Of a stretch of DNA of 64,000 bases, positions 34,097 through 42,536 are shown piece by piece. Position 1 is the stretch's first letter; the number at the start of each line of letters is the position of its first letter. Source of the stretch: Candidatus Dormiibacter spiritus. Its GTDB lineage: Bacteria; Chloroflexota; Dormibacteria; Dormibacterales; Dormibacteraceae. The notes below the pieces were generated by a model. That model had not been told where the DNA came from. It worked only from the letters and a program-made list of their open reading frames with translations, and made no database searches. Location of the stretch: NCBI GenBank assembly GCA_003244185.1, contig QHBT01000064.1, forward strand, positions 25,437 to 89,436, written 5' to 3'. The position numbers and the translations under genes were made by a program.

Positions 34097-35197
34097 CTAA
34101 GTATAGGCCAGCCCCAGCGGCCGGCCGAAGCAGGCGGCCACCCGCTCCGCCTCCGCCTTAACCGCCCGCCGCTCCAGAGCCCCCAGCCGGCGCAGCGGCG
34201 TCACCGTCAGGTTGATGTGGTCGCGCAGGAGCCGGTGGCTCCAGACGCCGGCGATCCGTCCGCCCAGCAGCACTGTGGGGGAGATCCAGCCTGCCGTCCG
34301 GTACACCGCTGGGCGGTGCTGTCGGAGAAGCAGGTGATCGCGCTCAGCGTGCGCGAGCAGCAAGGGCTCGAAGCCGGCGAGGAGCCGGCCGGGAATATCG
34401 AGCTCATCAGCTCGGCGCAGCACCTCCTCATCAACGGCCAGGCCAACCAGCTTGGCGCCCTCGACTTCCACCTCCATCAGCTCGTGGCGCAGGAGCTGGA
34501 AAGACTCCTGGACCTGAGCGGCGCTGCGAGAGCCTGCCCACCGGCCGTAGTCCCGGCGGGTGGCCGGCCCATACGATCTCAGGTAGCGGCGCAGCCAGCA
34601 CTTGCGCGCCTCGGCCGAATCCAGCCTGATGTAGGGCCGTCCGAGCCAGCGGTCGGGTCGCACGAAGGTGACCTCCTGCCCCCGCGGCGGGCCGTGTACC
34701 AGGAGTCCCAGCCGCGCGGCCGGGCCGAGCAGCGAGCCCCAGGAGTCGATAGGCATTCCCAGTCGCTCGGCCAGCTCCCGCCGGCTCAGCGGCTCACCCC
34801 CATCCAGTGCTTGGGCCAGCCTGCACTCCAGTTCGCGGGCTTCGGCCAAAGTCAGGCCCATCCACTTGAGCCAGAGCTCACGGTAAACGGTCTCCGGCTC
34901 GAACATGGAGATGTAGAGCTGATGCTGTTCGGGAGTTAGTACGTGGAGGGTGCCGCGCATGCACCAGGCCCGAATCAGGCTCCGGTCCTGCCAGAGCGCC
35001 TGGTCAAGAGAGGTACCGGCAGGCTGCTCCAGGCGCGACCAGCCCTGCATCTCCGCCCAGCCAAGCACCTGGGCCTGCAGCCCGCACGCGTTCTCGGCGG
35101 CGGCCGCCAGTGATGGCTCGGCCAGCCGCCGGCTGAGCCCCAGCCGCAGGAGCCTGAACGCCGCCAGCCCGCGGGGGCTGAGCTGCAGCCGGCTCAG
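34097..35197 (-). CDS. winged-helix AlkZ-like DNA-binding protein
   Basis: A protein of the HTH_42/AlkZ-like (YcaQ-related) family, associated with repair of crosslinked or alkylated DNA. Landmarks are a CGLQAQ segment, WSRLEQPAGTS, RAWCMRGTLHVLTPE and a late LLGGRIAGVWSH strand. Family homology begins about 43 residues before the first canonical start codon (GTG 35068), and the frame is open back to the upstream gene. The only start that fits is CTG 35197, which overlaps the stop of the acyl-CoA ligase gene as CTGA. The 5' end is therefore provisional. A QxQ catalytic motif is not obvious, so glycosylase activity is uncertain. Confidence 0.75.
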   Translation of the reverse strand: MSRLQLSPRGLAAFRLLRLGLSRRLAEPSLAAAAENACGLQAQVLGWAEMQGWSRLEQPAGTSLDQALWQDRSLIRAWCMRGTLHVLTPEQHQLYISMFEPETVYRELWLKWMGLTLAEARELECRLAQALDGGEPLSRRELAERLGMPIDSWGSLLGPAARLGLLVHGPPRGQEVTFVRPDRWLGRPYIRLDSAEARKCWLRRYLRSYGPATRRDYGRWAGSRSAAQVQESFQLLRHELMEVEVEGAKLVGLAVDEEVLRRADELDIPGRLLAGFEPLLLAHAERDHLLLRQHRPAVYRTAGWISPTVLLGGRIAGVWSHRLLRDHINLTVTPLRRLGALERRAVKAEAERVAACFGRPLGLAYT

Positions 35198-36840
35198 GCG
35201 GGCGGGGCCCCGGCGGCCTGCGACTCGTGGAGAGGCTCGGCGTCGGCGCGGAGAGCCTTCTTGTCGAACTTGAAGGTGGAGGTCTTGGGCACCTCATCGA
35301 TGAAGCGGATCTCGTCCGGCAGCCACCAATTTGCCACCTTGCCGGCCAGGAACTCCCTGATCTCGGCCTCAGTGAGTTCACCCTTGGCCTCCGGTCGGGC
35401 CACCACGTAAGCCACCGGGCGCTCCTGCCATTTCGGGTGATCGATGCCTATGACGCAGGCTTCCAGGACTTTGGGATGGGCCATGATGGCCCCCTCCAAC
35501 TCGACTGAGCTGATCCATTCGCCGCCCGACTTGATCACGTCCTTGGTTCGGTCGACGATGCTGATGTAGCCGTCCTGATCGATCGTGGCGACGTCGCCGG
35601 TCCGGAACCAGCCGTCCTCAGTGAGCCGCGTCGGATCGGCGTTGTTGTGATAACCGCTGGCGATCCAGGGGCCGCGGCACTGAATCTCGCCGAACGCCTG
35701 CCCGTCCCAGGGCAGCTCCAGGCCGGTGGCGAGGTCGGCGATCCTGATCTCCACGCCGGGCACTGGCACGCCCTGCCGGAGGCGAATCTCGAGCTCCTGC
35801 TCGCGCGGCAGCCAGCTCCTGGCCACGCCCATGCTGCCGATCGGCGAGGTCTCGGTCATACCCCAGGCATGGATCATCCGGAGGCCTGCCGCATCCATCC
35901 CCTCCATCAGTCCGCGGGGGACCGCTGACCCGCCGCAGAGCACCAGCCGCACCTTGTCCAGCCGCCGACCATCCTTGCGCAGCTGAGTCAGGAAGTTGAT
36001 CCAGATGGTGGGTACGCCGGCCAGGAGGGTGGCCCCCTCCGAGTCGGCCAGGTCGATCAGCGCCTGGGGGTCCCCGGCGAAGCGATCCGGAAAGATCATC
36101 TTGGCGCCGGCCAGGCCGACCGCGTAGGGCAGCCCCCAGGAGTTGGCGTGGAACATGGGCACTACCGGGAGCAGCGCGTCCTGCTCGGAGAGAGCCAGCG
36201 TGTCAGCCTGCAGACCGGCCATCGCGTGAAGGAACTGAGAGCGGTGGCTGTAGACGACGCCCTTCGGATTGCCCGTCGTGCCCGAGGTGTAGCACATGGC
36301 CGCTGCAGCTCGCTCGTCGAGCCGGGGCCAGTCGAACTGGTCGGGCCCCTGCTGGAGCAGCGTCTCGTAGTCGAGCAGCTCGCCCAACTGGTGCTCGGGC
36401 AGCTCCTGACCCTCGTCCTTGATGACGACCATCTGCCGAACTGACGGAATCTTGCCCGCCACCTGATTGAGCACGGAGATGAGACTGCTGTCGGCAAAGA
36501 TCAGGGTGTCTTCCGCGTCCTTGACGGTGAACTCCAGCTGGGCGGGAAAGAGGCGCAGGTTGAGGGTGTGCAGCACGGCGCCGAGGCAGGGGATCGCGTA
36601 ATACAGCTCCAGGTGGCGGTCGTTGTTCCAGCAGAGGGTGGCGACACGGTCGCCTTTCTTCACCCCGAGCTTGGTCAGGGCATGGGCAAGGCGGTGAATG
36701 CGGCCGGTCAGCTCGCGGTAGGTCACCCGGCGCAGACCTGCGTCGGTCTTGGTGACTATCTCCTTGGGGCCGTAGAGCCGCTCCATGCGCCAGAGGATGT
36801 GCTGGGTGGTCAGCGGGTAGTCCTGCATCAGGCCCTGCAT
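35194..36840 (-). CDS. fatty acyl-CoA synthetase (AMP-binding)
   Basis: A 548-residue ANL-superfamily ligase of the medium/long-chain fatty-acid type (AlkK/FadD-like). The P-loop is [18 protein letters not shown], followed by [14 protein letters not shown], the WGMTETSP motif, the [13 protein letters not shown] hinge and a C-terminal [10 protein letters not shown] with the catalytic Lys. ATG 36840 is chosen because AAGGAG lies about 9 bases upstream; longer frames lack this. Its product feeds beta-oxidation or lipid synthesis. The stop overlaps the presumed CTG start of the AlkZ-like gene. Confidence 0.92.
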   Translation of the reverse strand: MQGLMQDYPLTTQHILWRMERLYGPKEIVTKTDAGLRRVTYRELTGRIHRLAHALTKLGVKKGDRVATLCWNNDRHLELYYAIPCLGAVLHTLNLRLFPAQLEFTVKDAEDTLIFADSSLISVLNQVAGKIPSVRQMVVIKDEGQELPEHQLGELLDYETLLQQGPDQFDWPRLDERAAAAMCYTSGTTGNPKGVVYSHRSQFLHAMAGLQADTLALSEQDALLPVVPMFHANSWGLPYAVGLAGAKMIFPDRFAGDPQALIDLADSEGATLLAGVPTIWINFLTQLRKDGRRLDKVRLVLCGGSAVPRGLMEGMDAAGLRMIHAWGMTETSPIGSMGVARSWLPREQELEIRLRQGVPVPGVEIRIADLATGLELPWDGQAFGEIQCRGPWIASGYHNNADPTRLTEDGWFRTGDVATIDQDGYISIVDRTKDVIKSGGEWISSVELEGAIMAHPKVLEACVIGIDHPKWQERPVAYVVARPEAKGELTEAEIREFLAGKVANWWLPDEIRFIDEVPKTSTFKFDKKALRADAEPLHESQAAGAPPA

Positions 36841-37006
36841 TGGGGACTCCTTGTAATGAGTTCGCTTGGCGGGGCCAGACCGACCCCATTGCAAGGGATG
36901 GTAGACCGCCTCCGCCCCGCGGTCCAGCCCCGGTGATCCCCGAAGACGGGTGCCGCGGGGCTTGAGCGCGACCTGCGCACCCTCGGCCAGGTAGGTTGAC
37001 TCCCCG

Positions 37007-37714
37007 ATGGCCGAGGCGGGACGCGCTGATCTTCATCTCCACACCCGGCTGTCGGACGGCTGGCCGACGCCTCGAGAGGTGGTCGAGCGGGCGGCCGAGC
37101 TGGGCCTGGACGTCATAGCCATCACTGATCACGACACCATTGAGGGGGCGCTGGAGGCGCGGGCATACGCCGGCCGGCGGCGGACGCCGAACGTGATCAT
37201 CGGTGAGGAGGTTTCCAGCCGCGATGGCCACATAGTCGGCCTCTTCCTGGAGAGACGGGTGCGGCCCGGCCTCTCGGCCCAAGCGACAGTGAGGGCCATT
37301 CACAACCAGGGCGGGCTGGCCATCGCCGTGCATCCCTTCTGGGACCCGGCGAAACCGGGCCGGGTGGGCACTGCCCACGGGGTCGGCTGGTTGGCCGCGG
37401 AGCTGGAGTTCGACGCCATCGAGGTGGAGAACTCGACGCCGGGCTTCTATCTCTACAACCAGATGGCGCACCGCCTGGCTTTCGACTCGGGCCGACCTCA
37501 GGTGGGCGGCTCGGATGCGCACATCCTGGCAGCGGTCGGCAAGGCCCACACGGTGTTCCCGGGCCGCACGGCGCTGGCGCTGGAGCGCGCGCTGGAGGCG
37601 GGCAAGACGCACGCCGCCCGCGAACGGTACGAGGCGCAGGCGCTCCTGGAGTACGCCGCGTGGGGTTGGGACTTCCGCCGGAAACGCCGTTTGGCCCAGG
37701 CGACCGGGCAGTAG
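37007..37714 (+). CDS. PHP domain phosphoesterase
   Basis: A 235-residue PHP (polymerase and histidinol phosphatase) superfamily protein. The metal ligands are seen in DLHLHTRLSDG (8-18), ITDHDTIEG (about 40-48), GEEVSS (65-70), VHPFWDP (about 103-109) and GGSDAH (about 165-170). Stand-alone PHP proteins hydrolyse phosphate esters such as 3',5'-nucleoside bisphosphates, but the substrate here is not determinable. It is followed closely by two tRNA genes. Confidence 0.88.
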   Translation: MAEAGRADLHLHTRLSDGWPTPREVVERAAELGLDVIAITDHDTIEGALEARAYAGRRRTPNVIIGEEVSSRDGHIVGLFLERRVRPGLSAQATVRAIHNQGGLAIAVHPFWDPAKPGRVGTAHGVGWLAAELEFDAIEVENSTPGFYLYNQMAHRLAFDSGRPQVGGSDAHILAAVGKAHTVFPGRTALALERALEAGKTHAARERYEAQALLEYAAWGWDFRRKRRLAQATGQ

Positions 37715-37758
37715 CGAAAGCGAGGTCTTGGCTGGCCGAGCGCGCTCGACGGCGCACC

Positions 37759-37764
37759 TATAAT
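37759..37764 (+). promoter_or_regulatory. -10 element for tRNA-Arg
   Basis: A perfect TATAAT ends 10 bp before the mature 5' end of tRNA-Arg. No convincing -35 was found at 16-18 bp. Confidence 0.6.
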
Positions 37765-37774
37765 CAGCGGCTGC

Positions 37775-37847
37775 GCCCGCTTAGCTCAATGGATAGAGCA
37801 CATGACTTCGGATCATGAGGTTAGGGGTTCGAGTCCCTTAGCGGGCA
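37775..37847 (+). tRNA. tRNA-Arg (TCG)
   Basis: A standard 73-nt cloverleaf. The acceptor GCCCGCT pairs with AGCGGGC, the anticodon stem CATGA/TCATG encloses CTTCGGA (anticodon TCG), and the T loop is TTCGAGT. CCA is not encoded. Confidence 0.95.
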
Positions 37848-37867
37848 GGCGCTGAGAGGAGCGGAAA

Positions 37868-37952
37868 GGGCGGCTGGCGGAACTGGTAGACGCGCACGTT
37901 TGAGGGGCGTGTGGGGAAACCCATCCGGGTTCGAGTCCCGGGCCGCCCACCA
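37868..37952 (+). tRNA. tRNA-Leu (GAG)
   Basis: A class II tRNA 20 bp after tRNA-Arg. The acceptor GGGCGGC pairs with GCCGCCC, the anticodon loop TTTGAGG gives GAG, the variable arm is long, and the T loop is TTCGAGT. CCA is encoded. Confidence 0.95.
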
Positions 37953-38046
37953 TCAGAGATGGGCGGCGAAGGGCATCGTCTAGCGCCACCTCGTCCCGGG
38001 CCAGCCGGCTCCAGTCCTTCGCTGGGGGCCGAGGCCCGAAGGACCC

Positions 38047-39864
38047 TCAAGCGACGTCCCACCAGACCCATACCCCGCCGTCGAGCTCGGGCTGTCCGCC
38101 AATGAGCGACGCTAGCATCTGACGCACCCGATCCTGGCTCGCCATGGGTCCCAGGATCACCGTGCGCACGTGCCATGCCGACAGCTCTGCGCTGACTGCC
38201 TGGCGCTGTACCTGCGAGGCCAGGGGATCCCTGCCGGCGATCGCCTCGGCGATGGCCTCACCTACTGCCGAATGCGGCGGGACGAAGGTCACGCCGTTGG
38301 GCGGCGGCGCCGGGACGATGGCGTAGCCACCGTTCATGCGATACCGCATGCCTGCGTTCGCTTGCCACAGAAGAGGCTGAGGGTGCGATTGGGTGGCGAT
38401 GCGGACCACGAGAGCGACGGATCCCTCTGGGATGCGCGAGAGAATCGGCGACTGAAAGAACCCCGGGCCGGCGGCCGGCGCAGCCGGGAAGTCGAGCACC
38501 GGCGTCAGCGGAATGAGCACAACCGCCAGTAACGCACCTGTGATTAGCGCAGCGCTCCGGCGACGGCCGGCCTGAGCGGCCACGAATATCGCCAACATCA
38601 CGCCGATGAGAAGGTAGGCGATCAGCATCAGGCGTGCCGGGAGCAGGTTGTCCAGCAACGGCAGCTGCCAGAGCGCCGCCCAGCCCACGAACGTAGTCAC
38701 GACCAGGACCCGGACCGGGAGAAAACGCCAGCCGGGCAGGAAGACCAGGCTGAGCGCGAACGAGGGGAGGTGCGTGTCGCGTCCGGCAATGTGCACTGTC
38801 ACGCCCAAGGACCAGATCGCAATCACCGCTGCCGCCGAGGCCGCCACCCGTATGTACGGATTCCGGCGCTGGCGGTAGGCGATTAGGCCCAGGAGCATCA
38901 GGAGCGCAAGCCCCAGGTATGAGTTCCACTCAAACGGGTTTCCCGAAAAGCGTTGCGTTACAGCCAAGGCTTGCTGGGGAGCGAATTGTTGGGCCTGTGT
39001 CGGAATCAGGAAGCTAACCGCGTCACTGACATAGATGTTGGGCGGATGCGTTGCGTGCTGCACTCGCTGCGAGCCGAAGAACTGAACGTAGATGGGATAT
39101 GCGGCCGCTACCGCGAAGGTGAGGCCGGCGACCAAACCGCCTGGCAGTAACTCACTGATCCTTTCGCGCATTCGATCTGGTTCGATCGCCGCGCCGGTCA
39201 CAACGAAGAGAACGGCGCCCAGAGCCGTGATGGCGAGCACCTCCTCGCCGATGAGGAGCTGCGCGGCGAGGAGAAGGCCCAAAAGCATGCCGAGCAGGAG
39301 GCGGCGCCTGCCTCGGACCACAATCTCGTGCAGCACAAGAAAGATCAGCGGCGGCATGAAAACCAGAGTCATCTGTGTGTGCGCCAGTGATTGGGTGATC
39401 ATGAAAGGCGAAAAGCCATAGACCAGACCGCCGATCAGAGCACCGACGAAATGTCCAGTGAGCCTCGTGATGAGCAGCCATGCGCTCCACGCCGACAGAA
39501 TGACTGCAAGTGTCATCGTCGCGTTGAATGCGAAGACTGGTCCGAGAGCCAGGGTCACCGGCGACATGGCGAGCCCCACCAACGGATACGAAGTGTTCCA
39601 CATCAGATTTAAGCCAGTCGGGTAGTCCATATAGTTGGTCGTGAGGGGATTGACGCCGTGCTGCACAGCATGTGCCAGCCACGCCAGCCACCAGATATTT
39701 TGGAAGGTGTCGCCGGTCTCGCCACCGATCGCTGTCGAGAAGGGATGCGCCCAGGCGGCGCGGAAAGTGCCCAGTGCGAGAAGGGTGTAAAGGATTGGCG
39801 GGACGGCGTTTTGGACCGGGCGTAGTGTAATGCCACCGACGACGCCTCGATTCTCAAAGGCCAT
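38047..39864 (-). CDS. polytopic membrane protein, GT-C glycosyltransferase-like
   Basis: A protein of about 605 residues with roughly ten or more TM helices and a soluble C-terminal domain of about 150 residues. An acidic ETGDTFQNIWWLAW segment in the first extracytoplasmic loop resembles the acidic motif of GT-C lipid-linked-sugar glycosyltransferases. I cannot assign a donor or acceptor. ATG 39864 is used; ATG 39879, five codons upstream, is equally possible. It is monocistronic. Confidence 0.65.
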   Translation of the reverse strand: MAFENRGVVGGITLRPVQNAVPPILYTLLALGTFRAAWAHPFSTAIGGETGDTFQNIWWLAWLAHAVQHGVNPLTTNYMDYPTGLNLMWNTSYPLVGLAMSPVTLALGPVFAFNATMTLAVILSAWSAWLLITRLTGHFVGALIGGLVYGFSPFMITQSLAHTQMTLVFMPPLIFLVLHEIVVRGRRRLLLGMLLGLLLAAQLLIGEEVLAITALGAVLFVVTGAAIEPDRMRERISELLPGGLVAGLTFAVAAAYPIYVQFFGSQRVQHATHPPNIYVSDAVSFLIPTQAQQFAPQQALAVTQRFSGNPFEWNSYLGLALLMLLGLIAYRQRRNPYIRVAASAAAVIAIWSLGVTVHIAGRDTHLPSFALSLVFLPGWRFLPVRVLVVTTFVGWAALWQLPLLDNLLPARLMLIAYLLIGVMLAIFVAAQAGRRRSAALITGALLAVVLIPLTPVLDFPAAPAAGPGFFQSPILSRIPEGSVALVVRIATQSHPQPLLWQANAGMRYRMNGGYAIVPAPPPNGVTFVPPHSAVGEAIAEAIAGRDPLASQVQRQAVSAELSAWHVRTVILGPMASQDRVRQMLASLIGGQPELDGGVWVWWDVA

Positions 39865-39967
39865 CAAGCAGTGACCCATTCATGAGCTCCCTGCCACAAT
39901 AATGGGAGCCCTCTGCCAATGTGTTCACGGCTAGCCCGACGGGGCGTATTCATGGGTTCGCTTATCT

Positions 39968-40267
39968 TGCCGCATTGGCGGCCGCCCGCCGCAACGACGA
40001 CCTTGACAAAGCCGGCGTCGAGGCGGCCGAAGAGGCCTGGAACAGTACTGGGCCGCCACGGGTCCCGTCGAGCTGACCCGTGCCCTCGAACGGCGCGCGG
40101 GCGTGCTGGCCAGCCGCCACGCCCTCAGGGGAGCAGATGCCATTCACTTGGCCAGCGCCCGGCCATAGGGGACGACGACCGGGTCTTGGCGGTGTGGGAC
40201 CGCAGGCTTCATGCCGGTGCTGCCGGCGTGCACGTCCGCGTCGTCCCGCAGCAACTCGAAGGGCTAG
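39968..40267 (+). pseudogene. decayed PIN-domain (VapC-like) toxin gene
   Basis: Translating in shifting frames recovers pieces of a PIN toxin C-terminus: AYLAALAAARRNDDLDKAG, then VELTRALERRAG...HALRGADAIHLASA, then GDDDRVLAVWDRRLHAGAAG...VRVVPQQLEG. At least two frameshifts separate the pieces, and the N-terminal part carrying the first catalytic Asp is missing. No antitoxin gene is present. The remnant fills much of the 457-bp gap between the GT-C-like gene and the following surface-protein ORF; nothing else was seen in that gap. Confidence 0.65.
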
Positions 40268-40336
40268 GACCAGGCCGCAGGCCGGCTGCTGCGCCGCCTC
40301 CACCTTCCACTTGACGCCCCGACGATCTATCACCTC

Positions 40337-41347
40337 TTGCCGGTCCCGGTCAAAGCCACCACTGCCCTGGGAATGCGCTATGACACCTTCCGTGGACTGA
40401 CCGGCCTCCCGATCCAGGAGCCCAGCTACCAGCTGTTCGGTTTCTGCAACACGACGACAGGACCGCCCAGCGGCTTCATCACTTTCGTGTACGAGCCCTT
40501 CTACAGCATCCAGAGGGGCGTCGAGACGCAGCCAATCACGCCCAACCAGTGGCAGACCTGGGACGCCTACAAGAGCGGGAACGCCATCTGGTGGGCGACC
40601 CGCTACATCCCGCCTAATACGAATGGCGGCGTGTCTACCAGCCCGTACCCGAACGGTTACGGTGGCCCGTCCGACTTCCGGGCTTGGAGCGATCTCCTAC
40701 CTAAATTCGAGAACGCCTGCCCGACCGGCAAGCTCTTCGCAGTCCAGGTCAACCAGGGCAGTGGCAACGCCAATCTCCACTCCTACGTGGACCACGTCCT
40801 CTACAACTTCGGGGGCGACGGTGAGGACACCAACTTCGCGATGCCCCAGCAGCCCGCGATCAGCGAGAACTCCGTCTACGGCACTGTCGCACCGGGCGGC
40901 ACCTCGACGACCGTGACCTACACCATCTCCTCGCCGTCGACCTACGGTCCACGCGTTGACAACACCAATATCGCCGTCTCGTTCGCCGGACTGAGCGCCG
41001 GCGATCTCAGCTGTCAGGTGAGCAAGGACGGGGGCGCCTTCGCGCCGGTCGTAGCTCAGAACCAGTCGGGCGACCAGTATGTGACCGGCCTGGGCGGCCA
41101 GAGCAGCCTGACGGTCAGCCCGACCGGCTTCACGCTGAACCCCGGCGACAGCCACACCTTCGCGGTTCAGTGCACGGTCGGTCCGAACGCGCCTTCCGGG
41201 GCCCACGCCGTCAATGCCGGTGGCTTTTATCAGAACAGTCTGGGCCAGAACGATCCGATCGGAAGCATCCTGCCCAACTCCCTGACGGTGGCGGCGCCGG
41301 CAACGCTGCCGACACTGCCCAGCACCGGCGGAGGCGGCACGGCGTAA
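40337..41347 (+). CDS. surface/secreted protein lacking its signal peptide (possibly broken)
   Basis: A 336-residue reading frame from TTG 40337. Residues 1-175 are rich in aromatic and Gly/Asn residues, typical of an exported domain. Residues 185-320 form a beta-sandwich-like domain, and the tail contains LPTLPSTGGGGTA, which includes an LPxTG-like sorting motif but ends without the TM helix and basic tail. No signal peptide precedes it; the frame is open only back to a stop at 40265, adjacent to the decayed PIN gene. It may be truncated at both ends. A class F sortase follows downstream. Confidence 0.5.
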   Translation: MPVPVKATTALGMRYDTFRGLTGLPIQEPSYQLFGFCNTTTGPPSGFITFVYEPFYSIQRGVETQPITPNQWQTWDAYKSGNAIWWATRYIPPNTNGGVSTSPYPNGYGGPSDFRAWSDLLPKFENACPTGKLFAVQVNQGSGNANLHSYVDHVLYNFGGDGEDTNFAMPQQPAISENSVYGTVAPGGTSTTVTYTISSPSTYGPRVDNTNIAVSFAGLSAGDLSCQVSKDGGAFAPVVAQNQSGDQYVTGLGGQSSLTVSPTGFTLNPGDSHTFAVQCTVGPNAPSGAHAVNAGGFYQNSLGQNDPIGSILPNSLTVAAPATLPTLPSTGGGGTA

Positions 41348-41630
41348 GAGCCCGGGGAGACCTCCGCTTCAGAAAGCCGGGTGGAACACCACCCCAGCAC
41401 GGTCTCAGCAGCCCGAGCAACAACCCTAGGCAATTGTCAACAACTCTTGGGGCCTCGCAGCGGGTCGAAGTCGCGGCCTGAGCGCGAGACCCGCACTCGA
41501 TGGCCAGGGCCTCGGACATGGGATGACTGTGGCACTCACGCTTGACCTGTGGCCTAGTCAGGAAGGGCGGCCGTTCGGGTTGCGCGATGGTTGAAATGGC
41601 ACGGTATCTTTGCCGCCAGGTGATTGGTAA
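41348..41630. other. 283-bp intergenic gap, nothing assigned
   Basis: This gap lies between the LPSTG-ending reading frame and the class F sortase. I see no coding frame, clear terminator or well-spaced promoter. An AGGTGATT stretch just before the sortase TTG may serve as a weak ribosome binding site. Confidence 0.4.
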
Positions 41631-42305
41631 TTGTTTGCTATAGGGCCCTGGCGCGTGGGTGGGCGCGCGATCGTGGCGCTGCTGGCGGCCTTGGTGCTGC
41701 TGGCCGGGGCTGGCGCCGGCTCCTGGGTCTACCTGCATCGCGCGCCGGGCAAGCCCGGTCCCGTGGCTTCGCTGCCGAAGCCCTCCGCCACCACCTCGCC
41801 GAGTGCGGTCCCCACCCCCATCGCCACCTCGAGCACCACCGCCTCGGCGGTGCCGGCGAACGGGGTCCAACCCGCCCGCCTCGTCATCCCCAAGATCGCG
41901 GTTGACGCCAAGATCGAGAACAAGGGCATCGACAAGCACAACCAGATGGAGGTGCCTGACAGCCCCGCCGACGTCGCCTGGTACACCTTCACCTCATTAC
42001 CCGGGGGCGGCAGCAACGCCGTGTTCGCAGGTCACCTCGATTGGACCACCGGACCGGCGGTCTTCCAGAACCTGAAGAACCTGAAACCCGGTGACGAGGT
42101 ACAGGTCAAAGACCCCATCGGGGCCACCGTGACGTACAGGGTGACCGAGACCCACGACTATGCAAACGCCACAGCACCGGTGGCGCAGATCATCGGCAGG
42201 ACGCCAAAGGACACTGTGACGCTGATCACCTGCAGCGGCAACTTCAGCCGCTCCAGTCAGAGCTACAGCAACCGGCTCATCGTGAAGGGCGAGCGCATCA
42301 GCTAG
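41631..42305 (+). CDS. class F sortase
   Basis: A 224-residue sortase. An N-terminal TM helix (about 12-34) is followed by a Pro/Ser/Thr linker and the catalytic domain. The His is in NAVFAGHLDW (near 135), the Cys in TLITCSGNF (near 200) and the Arg in SYSNRLIV (near 215). The GHLDW and TLITC forms are typical of class F sortases of actinobacteria and Chloroflexota. The start is TTG 41631; an in-frame GTG at 41657 is an alternative. It is the second sortase of the window and lies downstream of a protein ending in LPSTG. Confidence 0.88.
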   Translation: MFAIGPWRVGGRAIVALLAALVLLAGAGAGSWVYLHRAPGKPGPVASLPKPSATTSPSAVPTPIATSSTTASAVPANGVQPARLVIPKIAVDAKIENKGIDKHNQMEVPDSPADVAWYTFTSLPGGGSNAVFAGHLDWTTGPAVFQNLKNLKPGDEVQVKDPIGATVTYRVTETHDYANATAPVAQIIGRTPKDTVTLITCSGNFSRSSQSYSNRLIVKGERIS

Positions 42306-42536
42306 CCAGGTCGGCGAGCCTGAACAGAGGCCGGTCCGAGCGGCAGCCGGACTCCGCCACCTAGCGGCGGAGCGCAACCCTGGGAGGCTGTGTCGGCGTC
42401 CTCGACCGAGAGGTTGGCGCTCCAGGTGGGGCTGCTGACGGCCGGTGGTTGTCCGCCCTGCAGCCGTTTCGAGCCTCCCACCTATACTCGCCTGAAGCTG
42501 ACATCGGCCGGACGACTGACCCGTCAGTGCGAGGCG

